Of a stretch of 64,000 bases of DNA, positions 21,910 to 30,154 are shown piece after piece (position 1 is the stretch's first letter; each line of letters opens with the position of its first letter). The stretch comes from Oscillatoria sp. FACHB-1407 (lineage in GTDB: Bacteria > Cyanobacteriota > Cyanobacteriia > Elainellales > Elainellaceae), in the NCBI RefSeq assembly GCF_014697545.1, contig NZ_JACJSA010000021.1:88951-152950 (forward strand), in the 5' to 3' direction. The position numbers and the translations under genes were made by a program. Below the pieces are notes generated by a model. That model worked only from the letters and a program-made list of their open reading frames with translations, searched no databases and was not told where the DNA came from.

Positions 21910-23859
21910 TTAAGCAAACATGTCGTCGATCATACCGCGATAGCGATCCGTCACAACGGCACGACGAATTTTTAGCGTCTGCGTCAACAAACCATTGTCA
22001 ATCGTGAACGCCTCTGAGAGCAAACGGAAGGGACCAATGCGGTCGTCTGCGCGATACCCCGGTCGATTTTTGACCTCACGGTTGAGTTCCTGTCGATATA
22101 GCTCCTGCACAGCAGGGTGTTGTAAATCAACACTGCCATCCGGTAACAACGGCACATTTTGAGCCTGTGCCCATTGCGCCAGTGCTTCCAGATTGGGGAC
22201 GATGAGCGCACCGAGCGATCGCTGATCTTGCCCCACCAGCATAATCTGATCAATGTATACACTGCGTAAACAGGCGTCTTCAATTGGTTGCGGTTCGATA
22301 TTTTCACCATTGGTTAAGACGATCGTGTCTTTAGCCCGTCCGGTGATGATCAAATCCTCTCGCTCGGTAACCCACCCCAAATCTCCTGTGTCAAACCAGC
22401 CTTCGGGATCGATCGCCTTTGCGGTTGCCTCTGGGTTCTTATAGTATCCCTGCATCACCTGAAGTCCCCGAATTAACACCAACCCTTGTTTGCCTGTCGG
22501 CACAGGTTGACGGGTTTCTGGATCGACGATGCGCGTCTCGGTATGGGGCAGCGGTTGACCGTCGCCACCGCGCAGATTACGCCAGGGACGACGCACATGG
22601 GTAATTGGAGAGGTTTCGGTTAAGCCGTAGCCACCCAGAATTGGGATACCGACCGCCTCAAAAAAGTCTTCCAGGTGTTCTGCGATCGACCCCCCACCGC
22701 TAACTACATACTTAATGGCTCCTCCGGTTCCCTCGCGCACCTTACGATAAACCAGGCGATCGCCCACCTGATGCACCGCCCACAACGCCGCTATTTGAGC
22801 AACGGCTCCCACCTTCTCTAACACCGATGGCTTCAGGTTCTCTAAACTCAACCCCTGTACAATGCGCCGTGCCTGAACATACTGCAAACTCTTACCAACA
22901 AAGAAGTCTACGAGTTTCTGCTTCTTGGCAGGTTGTTCACGAAACTGTTTTTGCACCCCTTCATAGATCGACTCCCACAAGCGGGGCACACCCACCATGT
23001 AGTGCGGCTGAAAGTCTTTCAGATCCTTTTTGACGTGACGAATATTGGTGTAGATCTGGGTGCATCCGTGAGCAAAGATGAAATATTCAAAAGTGCGCTC
23101 GTAGCAGTGCCAGATGGGGAGAATGCTGAGGACGCGATCGCCCGGTTGCAGTTTCACCACAGCAGCGGCTCCGGCAATTTGTGACAACAGATTGCTGTGG
23201 TTGAGCATCACACCTTTGGGTTTGCCAGAGGTGCCAGAGGTATACATCAGCGTTGCCAGGGTGTCGCGTCGCCGATGGGCAGGCTTGAGGGTATGAGTCG
23301 CCCCCAATTCTAGAACCTGCTGAAAAGATAGGATTTCCAAACCATCAGACGATTCGACAGGTTCATCCGACAAGACCACGACAAAGCGAATCGGCAGGGA
23401 GGATAGCTGGGCAGCGACTTTTTTGAGGGTGGCTTTGTCCTGCACCACCAGAGTAATACTATCGCTGTGCTCCAAAATAAACGCTAACTCTTCCGCATCA
23501 GCTTGTGATCCCCGCACCACATCGATCGCCCCAACGGTCATAATGCCCTGATCCGCGATCAACCAACGAGGGCTGTTATCTGAAAATAGGGCGACGTGTT
23601 CGTCGGGTCGAATCCCCAATGCTTGCAAACCACTGGCAAACTGCTGGATCTGCTGATACAGCTCAGCATAGGTCAGCTTGATCTCAGGTTTGACATGCGG
23701 ATCATGGAGGGCAACGGTTGAGGCAGTCACTGGAGAACGTGCCAACAGTGCCCACAATTCAGAAATGGCTTGCACTTGGTCATAGGCGATCGCTCCGGGT
23801 GAGGTTGTGCGATCGCTGAGTTGAGCAACCGAAGCATTGGGAGAAACCGAGCCAACCAT
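21910..23859 (-). CDS. aas: Long-chain acyl-ACP/acyl-CoA synthetase (AMP-forming)
   Basis: An ANL-superfamily enzyme of about 649 residues that activates fatty acids through an acyl-adenylate. It has the P-loop motif TLMYTSGTSGKPKGVMLNHS, the GYGLTETSP motif, the DTGDLGWVTEREDLIITGRA hinge and IVLTNGENIEPQPIE. The best match by memory is the cyanobacterial Aas that recycles free fatty acids onto ACP; sequence alone does not prove ACP over CoA. ATG 23859 (MVGSVSPNAS) is preferred; a TTG at 23961 would add 34 residues and overlap nearly to the divergent DUF427 gene. YlqD follows closely. Confidence 0.9.
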   Translation of the reverse strand: MVGSVSPNASVAQLSDRTTSPGAIAYDQVQAISELWALLARSPVTASTVALHDPHVKPEIKLTYAELYQQIQQFASGLQALGIRPDEHVALFSDNSPRWLIADQGIMTVGAIDVVRGSQADAEELAFILEHSDSITLVVQDKATLKKVAAQLSSLPIRFVVVLSDEPVESSDGLEILSFQQVLELGATHTLKPAHRRRDTLATLMYTSGTSGKPKGVMLNHSNLLSQIAGAAAVVKLQPGDRVLSILPIWHCYERTFEYFIFAHGCTQIYTNIRHVKKDLKDFQPHYMVGVPRLWESIYEGVQKQFREQPAKKQKLVDFFVGKSLQYVQARRIVQGLSLENLKPSVLEKVGAVAQIAALWAVHQVGDRLVYRKVREGTGGAIKYVVSGGGSIAEHLEDFFEAVGIPILGGYGLTETSPITHVRRPWRNLRGGDGQPLPHTETRIVDPETRQPVPTGKQGLVLIRGLQVMQGYYKNPEATAKAIDPEGWFDTGDLGWVTEREDLIITGRAKDTIVLTNGENIEPQPIEDACLRSVYIDQIMLVGQDQRSLGALIVPNLEALAQWAQAQNVPLLPDGSVDLQHPAVQELYRQELNREVKNRPGYRADDRIGPFRLLSEAFTIDNGLLTQTLKIRRAVVTDRYRGMIDDMFA

Positions 23860-23986
23860 AGATTTTCTAATGGAAGTGTAAGGGGTTATGTTTAATACCC
23901 TACTGCTTAGAGCGTTAAAATAGGCACTGTTTGGGGACAGAAAACTATCCGTCTGTTTCAATCAATTGACCAATGAAGAGGTATCA

Positions 23987-24271
23987 ATGCCAAAAGCAGT
24001 TTGGAACGGCGTTGTTGTAGCCGAAAGTGACCAGTGCGAAGTCGTCGAGGGTAATCAATATTTCCCTCCAGATTCCATCAAATCCGAATATTTCAAGCCC
24101 AGCGATACCCACTCGACCTGCCCCTGGAAAGGGGTCGCCAGCTATTACAACCTTGAGGTCAATGGGCAAGTCAATAAAGATGCTGCCTGGTATTACCCCA
24201 CTCCTAAAGACGCCGCTAAAAATATCACGGGTTACATTGCGTTTTGGCGCGGAGTCAAAGTCGAAGTCTAA
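23987..24271 (+). CDS. DUF427 domain protein
   Basis: ATG 23987 gives 94 residues (MPKAVWNGVVVAESDQCEVV); an upstream TTG at 23966 is less likely. The whole protein is one DUF427 domain: GNQYFPPDSIKSEYF, DTHSTCPWKGVASYYNLEV, AAWYYPTPKDAAKNITGYIA and FWRGVKVEV. The conserved Cys-Pro-Trp-Lys-Gly motif is intact. The fold is a small beta barrel of unknown activity. It diverges from the aas gene. Confidence 0.92.
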   Translation: MPKAVWNGVVVAESDQCEVVEGNQYFPPDSIKSEYFKPSDTHSTCPWKGVASYYNLEVNGQVNKDAAWYYPTPKDAAKNITGYIAFWRGVKVEV

Positions 24272-24361
24272 TCCCGGTTTTGGTTAAGCGTCTGACCTCT
24301 AATTCACCTGAGTTTCGGGTCAGGATTTTAGCGGTTGAAACCGCAGCTATGCGAGCAAAAC

Positions 24362-24757
24362 GGTAGTGTTTCAAATCTGTTGCTACTGCCCCCCGGCTGT
24401 CGCCCTTAGTAAGGGCTACCGTGTACACGCAAGTCTTTATAACCCCCTACATCCCCCAATTTTGGGGGACTTTGAACCTTTGTCAAAGGTCTTGACCCGA
24501 TCAGAAGCACCCGTGCTGGGAACCGATGCGAAGCGCGCTTTTGGTTTCACCGAAACACCTTCTGCTAGGGGACTTGGGGGAGGCAGTGGCGTCCCCCAAT
24601 GGGGGTTTGGGGGATTCTCCCCTAATGCCTGGTTCTCGAACTCACGGCAGTCATCGAGTGTCCCATTGACAAAGCAAAAATGTGTGTACACCGTAGCTTG
24701 ATAAGAGGGACTACAGGGGGTTCTTATAGAGGCTGTCAACCGCTTTAGCACACCATC
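24362..24757. mobile_element. Family D element split by family E insertion
   Basis: The left half (GGTAGTGTTTCAAATCTGTT...CCCCGGCTGTCGCCCTTAGTAAG) and right half (GATAAGAGGGACTACAGGGGGTTC...) match the uninterrupted 108-bp copy at 42050-42157, whose middle reads CCTTGGTAAGGGGACTACAGGG. Terminal inverted repeats GGTxGTGTT are present. The interruption is the E element. Confidence 0.6.
24414..24699. mobile_element. Family E element, copy 1 (about 286 bp)
   Basis: Terminal inverted repeats GGCTACCGTGTACACG and, inverted, AAGCTACGGTGTACACAC. Related ends bound 34887-34988 and 45404-45574. The interior differs in length between copies and contains GGGGGATG/CCCCCAAT-type palindromes. It sits inside a family D element. 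Nearby TAAG on both sides may be the target duplication, but this is not certain. Confidence 0.6.
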
Positions 24758-24865
24758 AGTAGCTCCTCCCCGGTCACTACCAGTCACCTGCGCTAGCGAC
24801 TAATACCTGAACTGCGAACCCAGGTTGGGGTCTGCCAAATACCCGTGAGCGGTAGGATGTCAGGT

Positions 24866-24900
24866 TGATCCCCAAAAATGGGTACACTTTTTGAGGATCA
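24866..24900. repeat. Near-perfect inverted repeat
   Basis: TGATCCCCAAAAA and TTTTTGAGGATCA pair at 12 of 13 positions around a 9-bp loop (TGGGTACAC). It is about 280 bp upstream of the DUF3038 gene. It could be a hairpin in a leader or an operator; nothing decides between these. Confidence 0.5.
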
Positions 24901-25177
24901 TGTTAGTATTATATGTTTGCAACTGAGTTACCCCATGTGGCAAGATTCCCCTTTTGTCACCTCGGAATGGAAGTAACCGTGCTTGCATCAGGCTGTTTCG
25001 TGTTTTCGTTTGCAAATTGATGTTTGCAACAGGGCAGCGATCGCGTGTGACTACAACCTACGCGATCTCCATCATGACCCTGTATCTCGTTTAATCCGGA
25101 TTGAACCCCACTCCGCGAGGAATGAGGTCACAGTCTGATAAAATCTCTGCTGAATCAATCCCATCCCTGTGAGGGTA

Positions 25178-25786
25178 ATGCAACTGAATCAACCACCCGC
25201 TCCGTCCACTTCTGTTTTACTGGAAACCTTGCCAGACCCCGGCTATCCAGATGAGGTTTGTCCCCGTCGGGCACGGTTACAGCTTGATCTATTACTATTG
25301 GCGATCGAAGCTTTAGATTTGGGTGGCTCTGAAGCCTTGCTGGTGGTCGCCAAAGATTTACAACTTCAGGAAATCGTCAAAAATCGCGTCACGTTGTGGC
25401 AACTCAGAAGCAGCAACCCGCTCAGACGCAGTAGCAGTCAGCGGCGCGTCTTGACCCTGAAGGAAGCGAAAGCCCTGGTTCTGATCTCTTGCCATCTGGC
25501 ACGTCGCTTGACTGTTTTGATTCGCCAGCTACTTCTGGCTTACGAAAAGCTCAACGAAAAGCAACTCTCCCCCGAACATCACTATCGCTTGTCGGACTAT
25601 TTAGAGCGATTTCGAGCACATTTTCGGGCGCGGATGAACCCCAAACGAGCCGCTATCATGGCATACAACACCAACGAAAAGCTTGACCAGTTAGCTTTGA
25701 CTCTGCTGGGGCAACTGCTATTTTGCACAGGCACCTCCGGTCCACAGCGGCTCTGGATCAGTTTGTTTGATGGAGAAGTGGCATGA
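25178..25786 (+). CDS. DUF3038 domain protein
   Basis: ATG 25178 is preferred to the GTG at 25169. The ~202-residue protein is mainly helical and Leu-rich: RRARLQLDLLLLAIEALDLG, SEALLVVAKDLQLQEIV, VLTLKEAKALVLISCHLA and a basic C-terminal part. This is the DUF3038 family, found essentially in cyanobacteria. Its stop codon overlaps the start of the DUF4335 gene (ATGA), so translation is coupled. Function is unknown. Confidence 0.88.
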   Translation: MQLNQPPAPSTSVLLETLPDPGYPDEVCPRRARLQLDLLLLAIEALDLGGSEALLVVAKDLQLQEIVKNRVTLWQLRSSNPLRRSSSQRRVLTLKEAKALVLISCHLARRLTVLIRQLLLAYEKLNEKQLSPEHHYRLSDYLERFRAHFRARMNPKRAAIMAYNTNEKLDQLALTLLGQLLFCTGTSGPQRLWISLFDGEVA

Positions 25787-26943
25787 CCATTAAACGTCAG
25801 TACAGTCTGCCCAACTGTAAGCTTATTGTCGAAGGCGTTGGTGAAGAGAACCTCACAATCGGTGCACCTCGTCCCCTGCTATCGATGGTGGTCAATGTAG
25901 AGTGCCACTTCGTTGGGCATGAAAAACCGCTGGTGGGTGGACAAACGTTTTTAACCAGCTTAGTCAACGCAACAACCGAGTACGCACAGGAATATCTCAG
26001 TGGGATTCGCCATCCTACTCCATCCGTCGGCGCATCTGAAGGGGTGAAAATTCAGCGGGTTGAACCAGATACACATCGCCTGGTGATGTACCCTGAACCG
26101 ATTGCTGAAATGCCTTCTGCTGCTGAATCCATTCAAGTTGACCTCCAGACCGTGCAACTGTTTGATCTCGTGGAGGCGATCGACCAATTGTGTGCCGATA
26201 CACAAACGCTGCCTGACCTGTCTCTCAAGCTCAATCCTCTATCCAGACGCTACATCGTCTCGCAAGAGCCAATCACCAAACGAGCTGTACCTGCGGCGAT
26301 CGGGGCTTCTGGTTTGGCCGTCGCCGCGGCTCTCCTATTTATGATTCCGGTGCCAGAGGTGCGTCGTCCAGAGCCCACTCAAGGTGAAGCGACACAAGAA
26401 TCACCGATCGCCTCTCCAGCAGGTGCAGGTTCCCCAGACCCCACTGCAACGGGTTCGCCAGAGCCAACCTCCAGCCCAGAGGCAGTTGGTGCGACAACAG
26501 GTAGCCCAGATGCATCCAGTCCAGAGCCTTCTCCAGAGGCAGCCGAGACAGGCGGCGAGACAGCCGCTGCTGACCCAACGGGTGCTAGCGTGCTGGACGC
26601 TGCACCTGCGATTACCGATGCAGATCAGATCAGTGATTTGACTGGGAATCTGCGAGATCAGTTAGATGAAGCCTGGAGAAATAACCCAGACTTTCCCGAA
26701 GACCTGGTTTATCGGGTGGGGGTTGCCGCAAACGGTGACATTTTGGGCTTTGACTACGAAAATGATGCAGCGGTTCAATATCGCGACCAGGTGCCTTTAC
26801 TAGATCTGTTGTATAACCCAACCGATACTCCTACCGATGAGCCGATCGCCGATTTTCGAGTGGTGTTCACTACAGGAGGTCGGGTGGAGGTGAGTCCGTG
26901 GAACGGTCGCCCGAATGCTGAAAGCCCGACCCCTAGCCCTTAG
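25783..26943 (+). CDS. DUF4335 domain protein, membrane-anchored
   Basis: The 386-residue protein starts with the DUF4335 domain (about 1-165: RQYSLPNCKLIVEGVGEE, GGQTFLTSLVNATTEYAQEY, VQLFDLVEAIDQLCADT). One membrane helix at about 170-187 (PAAIGASGLAVAAALLFMIP) leads to a Pro/Ser/Glu/Thr-rich linker (about 195-270) and a C-terminal domain with DLTGNLRDQLDEAWR and DLVYRVGVAANGDILGFDYE. The C-terminal part probably faces the periplasm. It is coupled to DUF3038 by a 4-bp overlap; the pair is a recurrent cyanobacterial neighbour set of unknown role. Confidence 0.88.
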   Translation: MTIKRQYSLPNCKLIVEGVGEENLTIGAPRPLLSMVVNVECHFVGHEKPLVGGQTFLTSLVNATTEYAQEYLSGIRHPTPSVGASEGVKIQRVEPDTHRLVMYPEPIAEMPSAAESIQVDLQTVQLFDLVEAIDQLCADTQTLPDLSLKLNPLSRRYIVSQEPITKRAVPAAIGASGLAVAAALLFMIPVPEVRRPEPTQGEATQESPIASPAGAGSPDPTATGSPEPTSSPEAVGATTGSPDASSPEPSPEAAETGGETAAADPTGASVLDAAPAITDADQISDLTGNLRDQLDEAWRNNPDFPEDLVYRVGVAANGDILGFDYENDAAVQYRDQVPLLDLLYNPTDTPTDEPIADFRVVFTTGGRVEVSPWNGRPNAESPTPSP

Positions 26944-26968
26944 GAGATTTCCAGGAAACAAAATACCT

Positions 26969-26996
26969 GTAAGGGCATTTCGCGAAACGCCCCTAC
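26969..26996. repeat. 28-bp palindrome GTAAGGGC...GCCCCTAC
   Basis: GTAAGGGCATTT-CGCG-AAACGCCCCTAC; the arms pair except at two sites. A second copy is at 50332-50359 and a decayed one near 58190. It lies 25 bp after the DUF4335 stop and might act as a transcript end, though there is no T-run. Confidence 0.65.
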
Positions 26997-27058
26997 CCAA
27001 AACCGACTGGTAGATTCTTTCTCAGAAATCTCCTTAATACCTAATCTTTGATACCTCA

Positions 27059-27151
27059 TATAGCAATCCTATTTGATTTGTGAAAAAAGCTGTTTGTGAA
27101 AGTGCCCGCCCAAAGGGCGGGCACTTTCACAAACGATTTAGGATCGCTATA
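27059..27151. mobile_element. TATAGC-ended element (family C copy 1) with perfect hairpin
   Basis: Ends are TATAGCAATCCT and AGGATCGCTATA (11 of 12 in inverse orientation). Inside, 27092-27134 is a perfect 20-bp stem (GTTTGTGAAAGTGCCCGCCC and its exact complement) with an AAA loop. Other TATAGC-ended elements are at 37617-37706, 37855-37960 and 38257-38361. Confidence 0.65.
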
Positions 27152-27183
27152 GATCTCCAGCATTTTGAAAATGCCGGAGATCT
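27151..27183. repeat. 33-bp AGATCT hairpin, family F copy 1
   Basis: Arms AGATCTCCAGCATTTT and AAAATGCCGGAGATCT around one G, with one mismatch. The same 33-bp format recurs at 53207-53239 and 63855-63887. It abuts family C copy 1 and follows the end of the minus-strand gene at 27192. Confidence 0.7.
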
Positions 27184-27191
27184 CAAGGGGG

Positions 27192-28148
27192 TTAGCGATG
27201 GGCTTGTGGTCCTGCCCAGACGTTGGTCACGGTCTGTCCAAAGGTGACGGGTTGATCTTCGATCGCCGCGATCGTCTGTCCCGTAAAATCGACTGCCCAC
27301 AAATTCCACGTTTCATCGCCAATTTGCCCAGCCCGAAACAAAACGCGATCGGGGTTCGTTTGACTCCAGCCCAACAAAATGGCGTTGCTGTATTGCACCC
27401 CACTGGGGGCGATCGTGCGAATGCGGTTGGTCTGACGCTCCCATACGACCGCAAAATCGGAGGCGATGTCGGTGCCAAAAAGGGATTCAAACTCGCGTGC
27501 CAGGATGCGATCGCCTGAAGCAGACCACGCCACTGGAATCAAAATCGCAATCATCCCGGCTCGTTGCGGTTCCCGGTTGGGCATAAACGGATTATCGGCA
27601 AATGGCGAAGCAGCAGTTACCGTCTGTAAATCCCCGGTTCTTAAATTTTCAACAAACAACACGCTGTTCACCCGACTGTGTGTAAAGTCGGGCATGACCT
27701 GCATTTGAATCCGACTATAGGCAGCAAATTGACCATCAGGTGAGATTAATGCCTGAGTGCGATAGTATCGAAGCTTGGGAGTGGACGCCCCGTTGCCCTC
27801 GTCTTGGGTGGCTAAAACCCAATTCCAGGGGATGGGGTAGGGGCTATTGAGCGGATCGAGCTGAACAGAGTGCTGCGTCATGTCAGGTTCAGGGGCAAGG
27901 TCAGGTTCAGGAACGGGATCAGATTCAGGGGCAAGGCCAGGTTCAAAAACCCGGTCAGGTTCAGGAACCATTTCAGATGAATGGGGGACGGACTGATCAG
28001 TAGTAACAGATTCAGAATCCGCTAACGCAGACCCGGAATGCTTGAACGGAGAAAATAGTAGCCCCAATGGCAATGACCAAATCGCAGCGATTAGCAAACA
28101 AGATGATTGTCGAAACAACCATCCCGCAGGTGATGTTGCGTGGCGCAT
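27192..28148 (-). CDS. TolB-like beta-propeller protein, probably exported
   Basis: The 318-residue protein has an N-terminal hydrophobic segment (LLIAAIWSLPLGLLF, about 18-32) read as a signal peptide or anchor, then a Pro/Glu/Asp-rich stretch (about 60-92) encoded by five 18-bp repeats, then a propeller-like domain. The latter shows TolB/WD40-like blades: QALISPDGQFAAYSRIQ, PVAWSASGDRILAREFE and AILLGWSQTNPDRVLFR. No catalytic residues are recognisable. It is probably a periplasmic binding or scaffold protein. The gene diverges from the OmpA-like gene at 28314. Confidence 0.75.
   Translation of the reverse strand: MRHATSPAGWLFRQSSCLLIAAIWSLPLGLLFSPFKHSGSALADSESVTTDQSVPHSSEMVPEPDRVFEPGLAPESDPVPEPDLAPEPDMTQHSVQLDPLNSPYPIPWNWVLATQDEGNGASTPKLRYYRTQALISPDGQFAAYSRIQMQVMPDFTHSRVNSVLFVENLRTGDLQTVTAASPFADNPFMPNREPQRAGMIAILIPVAWSASGDRILAREFESLFGTDIASDFAVVWERQTNRIRTIAPSGVQYSNAILLGWSQTNPDRVLFRAGQIGDETWNLWAVDFTGQTIAAIEDQPVTFGQTVTNVWAGPQAHR
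27882..27971 (-). repeat. 18-bp tandem repeat, five units
   Basis: Units such as GTCAGGTTCAGGGGCAAG on the + strand encode, on the minus strand, the hexapeptide pattern (L/P/V)xPEPD or close to it. The last units are diverged. It makes up the acidic Pro-rich linker of the gene at 27192. Confidence 0.75.
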
Positions 28149-28313
28149 GACGAGAACCTCTTTAAAGAATCGGTTGAGTGTGAGCAGCAGCGCCAGCTCG
28201 GCAGTAAAATCCTTTGTGTTCTTTTATGTATAGCAAGTGATTGGGCATCAAAACAGGAACTCTGTAAGTTTTTAACAGACTTAAACAAGTGATAACCTTT
28301 GTAGGGTCAATCT

Positions 28314-28997
28314 ATGGCTAAAACTTCACCAACCTCAACTCATGACCCCGCTGTAACACCTAAGCCGCACCCTATACGTTCCTTTTTAGTCCTGGTGTTT
28401 CGGTTGTTGCTCCTGGGGATCGGTGGAGGATTTGCCGCCCTGTTGGGAATAGCGATCGCCCAGTTTCGTCCAGCATCAGCCCCCAGTGAACCGTTGGCTG
28501 CGCGGCTTTTTCGGCAATCGACTCAAATTCTGCAACAGACCCAGCGGGGATCTCCGGTTTCAACCGATCCCCAAACGGCGGAGACGCCCACCACAACTCC
28601 TGCCTCTCCCTCGGCGATCGTCACTGCGGATGCAGATGCCCTGACCTTTACCCTGCCGAGCGATGCTTTATTTGAAACCAATCAGACGGCATTGCGCCCT
28701 GATGCTCAGTCAATCTTGAACGGGATTCAACAAGATCTGCAACGGTATCCAGGTGCGGTCGTGCGTATCGCATCCCACACGGCCTCAGCCACCCCACCTG
28801 ACGCCAGCAATGCAGCAAGAGATCGCAGTCGCTCCCTCGCGCAAGCACAAACCATTGAAACCTATCTGTCAGATACCTTGGGCGATCGCTATCACTGGGT
28901 CAGCATCGGATACGGTAGCACGCGCCCCCTCGTCCCAAATGATAGCCCACTCAACCAGCAAAGCAACCGCCGTATTGAGATTACAGTCGAGCCGTAG
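28314..28997 (+). CDS. OmpA-family protein with membrane anchor
   Basis: The 227-residue protein has one N-terminal membrane helix (about 20-45, FLVLVFRLLLLGIGGGFAAL), a Thr/Ser/Pro-rich linker, and a C-terminal OmpA/MotB domain (about 110-227). The domain shows LFETNQTALRPDAQSIL, a VRIASHTASA strand, RDRSRSLAQAQTIETYLSD, VSIGYGSTRPLVPND and NQQSNRRIEITV, the last being the usual NRRVEI signature. Such domains bind peptidoglycan non-covalently. The anchor type suggests inner membrane tethering to the wall rather than an outer-membrane barrel. fmt follows at 94 bp on the same strand. Confidence 0.88.
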   Translation: MAKTSPTSTHDPAVTPKPHPIRSFLVLVFRLLLLGIGGGFAALLGIAIAQFRPASAPSEPLAARLFRQSTQILQQTQRGSPVSTDPQTAETPTTTPASPSAIVTADADALTFTLPSDALFETNQTALRPDAQSILNGIQQDLQRYPGAVVRIASHTASATPPDASNAARDRSRSLAQAQTIETYLSDTLGDRYHWVSIGYGSTRPLVPNDSPLNQQSNRRIEITVEP

Positions 28998-29090
28998 TGT
29001 TGCGCATGAGGGCAATCTTAAGATCCTAAAATAGCTCTGATTGTTTGATCTCCATCCCCTCTGTCAACCAGGGGGCACCCATATTTGCCC

Positions 29091-30074
29091 ATGAGACTCG
29101 TTTTTTTTGGAACCCCAGACTTCGCCGTACCCAGCCTCAAAACCCTGTTGAGCCATCCTGAGTTTGAGGTGTTAGCAGTGGTGACTCAGCCCGACAAACG
29201 ACGGGGACGGGGCACGGAGTTGTCACCTTCACCCGTCAAGGCGATCGCCCTGGAGCACAACCTGCCTGTGTGGCAACCGCAACGCATCAAAAAAGATGCC
29301 GAAACGTTGCAGCAGTTGCGAGATGCCAATGCAGATGCCTTTGTGGTGGTTGCCTACGGGCAAATTTTATCCCAAGAGATTTTAGACATGCCCCGGTTGG
29401 GTTGCATCAATGCCCACGGGTCACTCTTACCCGATTACCGGGGAGCCGCACCGATTCAATGGAGCATCTATCATGGTGAAACCGAGACGGGCATCACCAC
29501 TATGTTGATGGATGCAGGCATGGATACGGGGGCGATGTTAATCAAAGCAACCACCCCGATTGGCTGGATGGACACCGCCTGGGACTTAGCAAAGACCCTA
29601 TCGGCGATCGCGGCTGATGTCTTAGTCGAAACCCTGATCAAATTAGATCAGCAAGCGATCGACCCCATTCCTCAAGATCACGAGCAAGCCACCTACGCAC
29701 CGCTGATCAAGAAAGAAGACTATCCGTTGGACTGGAACCGGGGGGCGATCGCGCTCCATAATCAAATTCGGGGGTTCTATCCCAACTGTGTGACAACCTT
29801 TCGGGGAAATGCGCTAAAAGTGACACATACCCTTCCCCTCAACCAACCCGACGCCCTGACTCCAGAACTACAAGCTGAGCGCGATCGCCTCACCTGGGAT
29901 CAAACAGCTACTCCTGGAACGGTGGTTGCCGTACTCAAAAATCACGGATTGATTGTGCAAACCGGAGATGGACTCCTGTTGCTGACTGAGGTACAACTGG
30001 CAGGAAAGCGATCGCAGTCCGGGTGGGATTTTGTCAACGGCACTCGATTAACCGTTGGCGAGACGTTCAGTTGA
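29091..30074 (+). CDS. fmt: Methionyl-tRNA formyltransferase
   Basis: It formylates initiator Met-tRNA using 10-formyl-THF. ATG 29091 ([16 protein letters not shown]) is chosen over a TTG two codons upstream. The N-terminal formyltransferase domain has [31 protein letters not shown] (catalytic Asn and His, SLLP motif) and [17 protein letters not shown]. The C-terminal domain (about 210-320) begins [20 protein letters not shown]. At 327 residues it matches the family. def is not adjacent. Confidence 0.96.
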   Translation: MRLVFFGTPDFAVPSLKTLLSHPEFEVLAVVTQPDKRRGRGTELSPSPVKAIALEHNLPVWQPQRIKKDAETLQQLRDANADAFVVVAYGQILSQEILDMPRLGCINAHGSLLPDYRGAAPIQWSIYHGETETGITTMLMDAGMDTGAMLIKATTPIGWMDTAWDLAKTLSAIAADVLVETLIKLDQQAIDPIPQDHEQATYAPLIKKEDYPLDWNRGAIALHNQIRGFYPNCVTTFRGNALKVTHTLPLNQPDALTPELQAERDRLTWDQTATPGTVVAVLKNHGLIVQTGDGLLLLTEVQLAGKRSQSGWDFVNGTRLTVGETFS

Positions 30075-30097
30075 GTGTGATGAAGTGATTCAACATG

Positions 30098-30126
30098 CAA
30101 AAACATCTCATCTGGCTAGATGAGAT
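30098..30126 (-). terminator. Terminator of the cyclic-nucleotide-binding gene
   Basis: A perfect 9-bp stem ATCTCATCT/AGATGAGAT with a 4-nt loop; on the minus strand it is followed by GTTTTTG. It lies between the convergent fmt gene and the gene ending at 30155, and as a hairpin could also serve fmt. Confidence 0.6.
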
Positions 30127-30154
30127 ACCGAATCGGCTGTCAGCCCATAGCCGA

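Larger units (their letters stand above)
24272..25177. other. Repeat-rich intergenic region
   Basis: 900 bp without a credible gene. From left to right: a family H fragment (GCGGTTGAAACCGCAGCTAT, 24331-24350), a family D element (24362-24757) split by a family E element (24414-24699), and a 12-of-13 inverted repeat at 24866-24900. The frames at 24366-24701 and 24437-24787 lie wholly in the mobile repeats and are not called. Confidence 0.7.

Noticed and set aside
24366..24787. Open frames of 111 and 116 codons on opposite strands
   Set aside because: Both lie inside the nested D and E mobile repeats, whose other copies have no matching frame.
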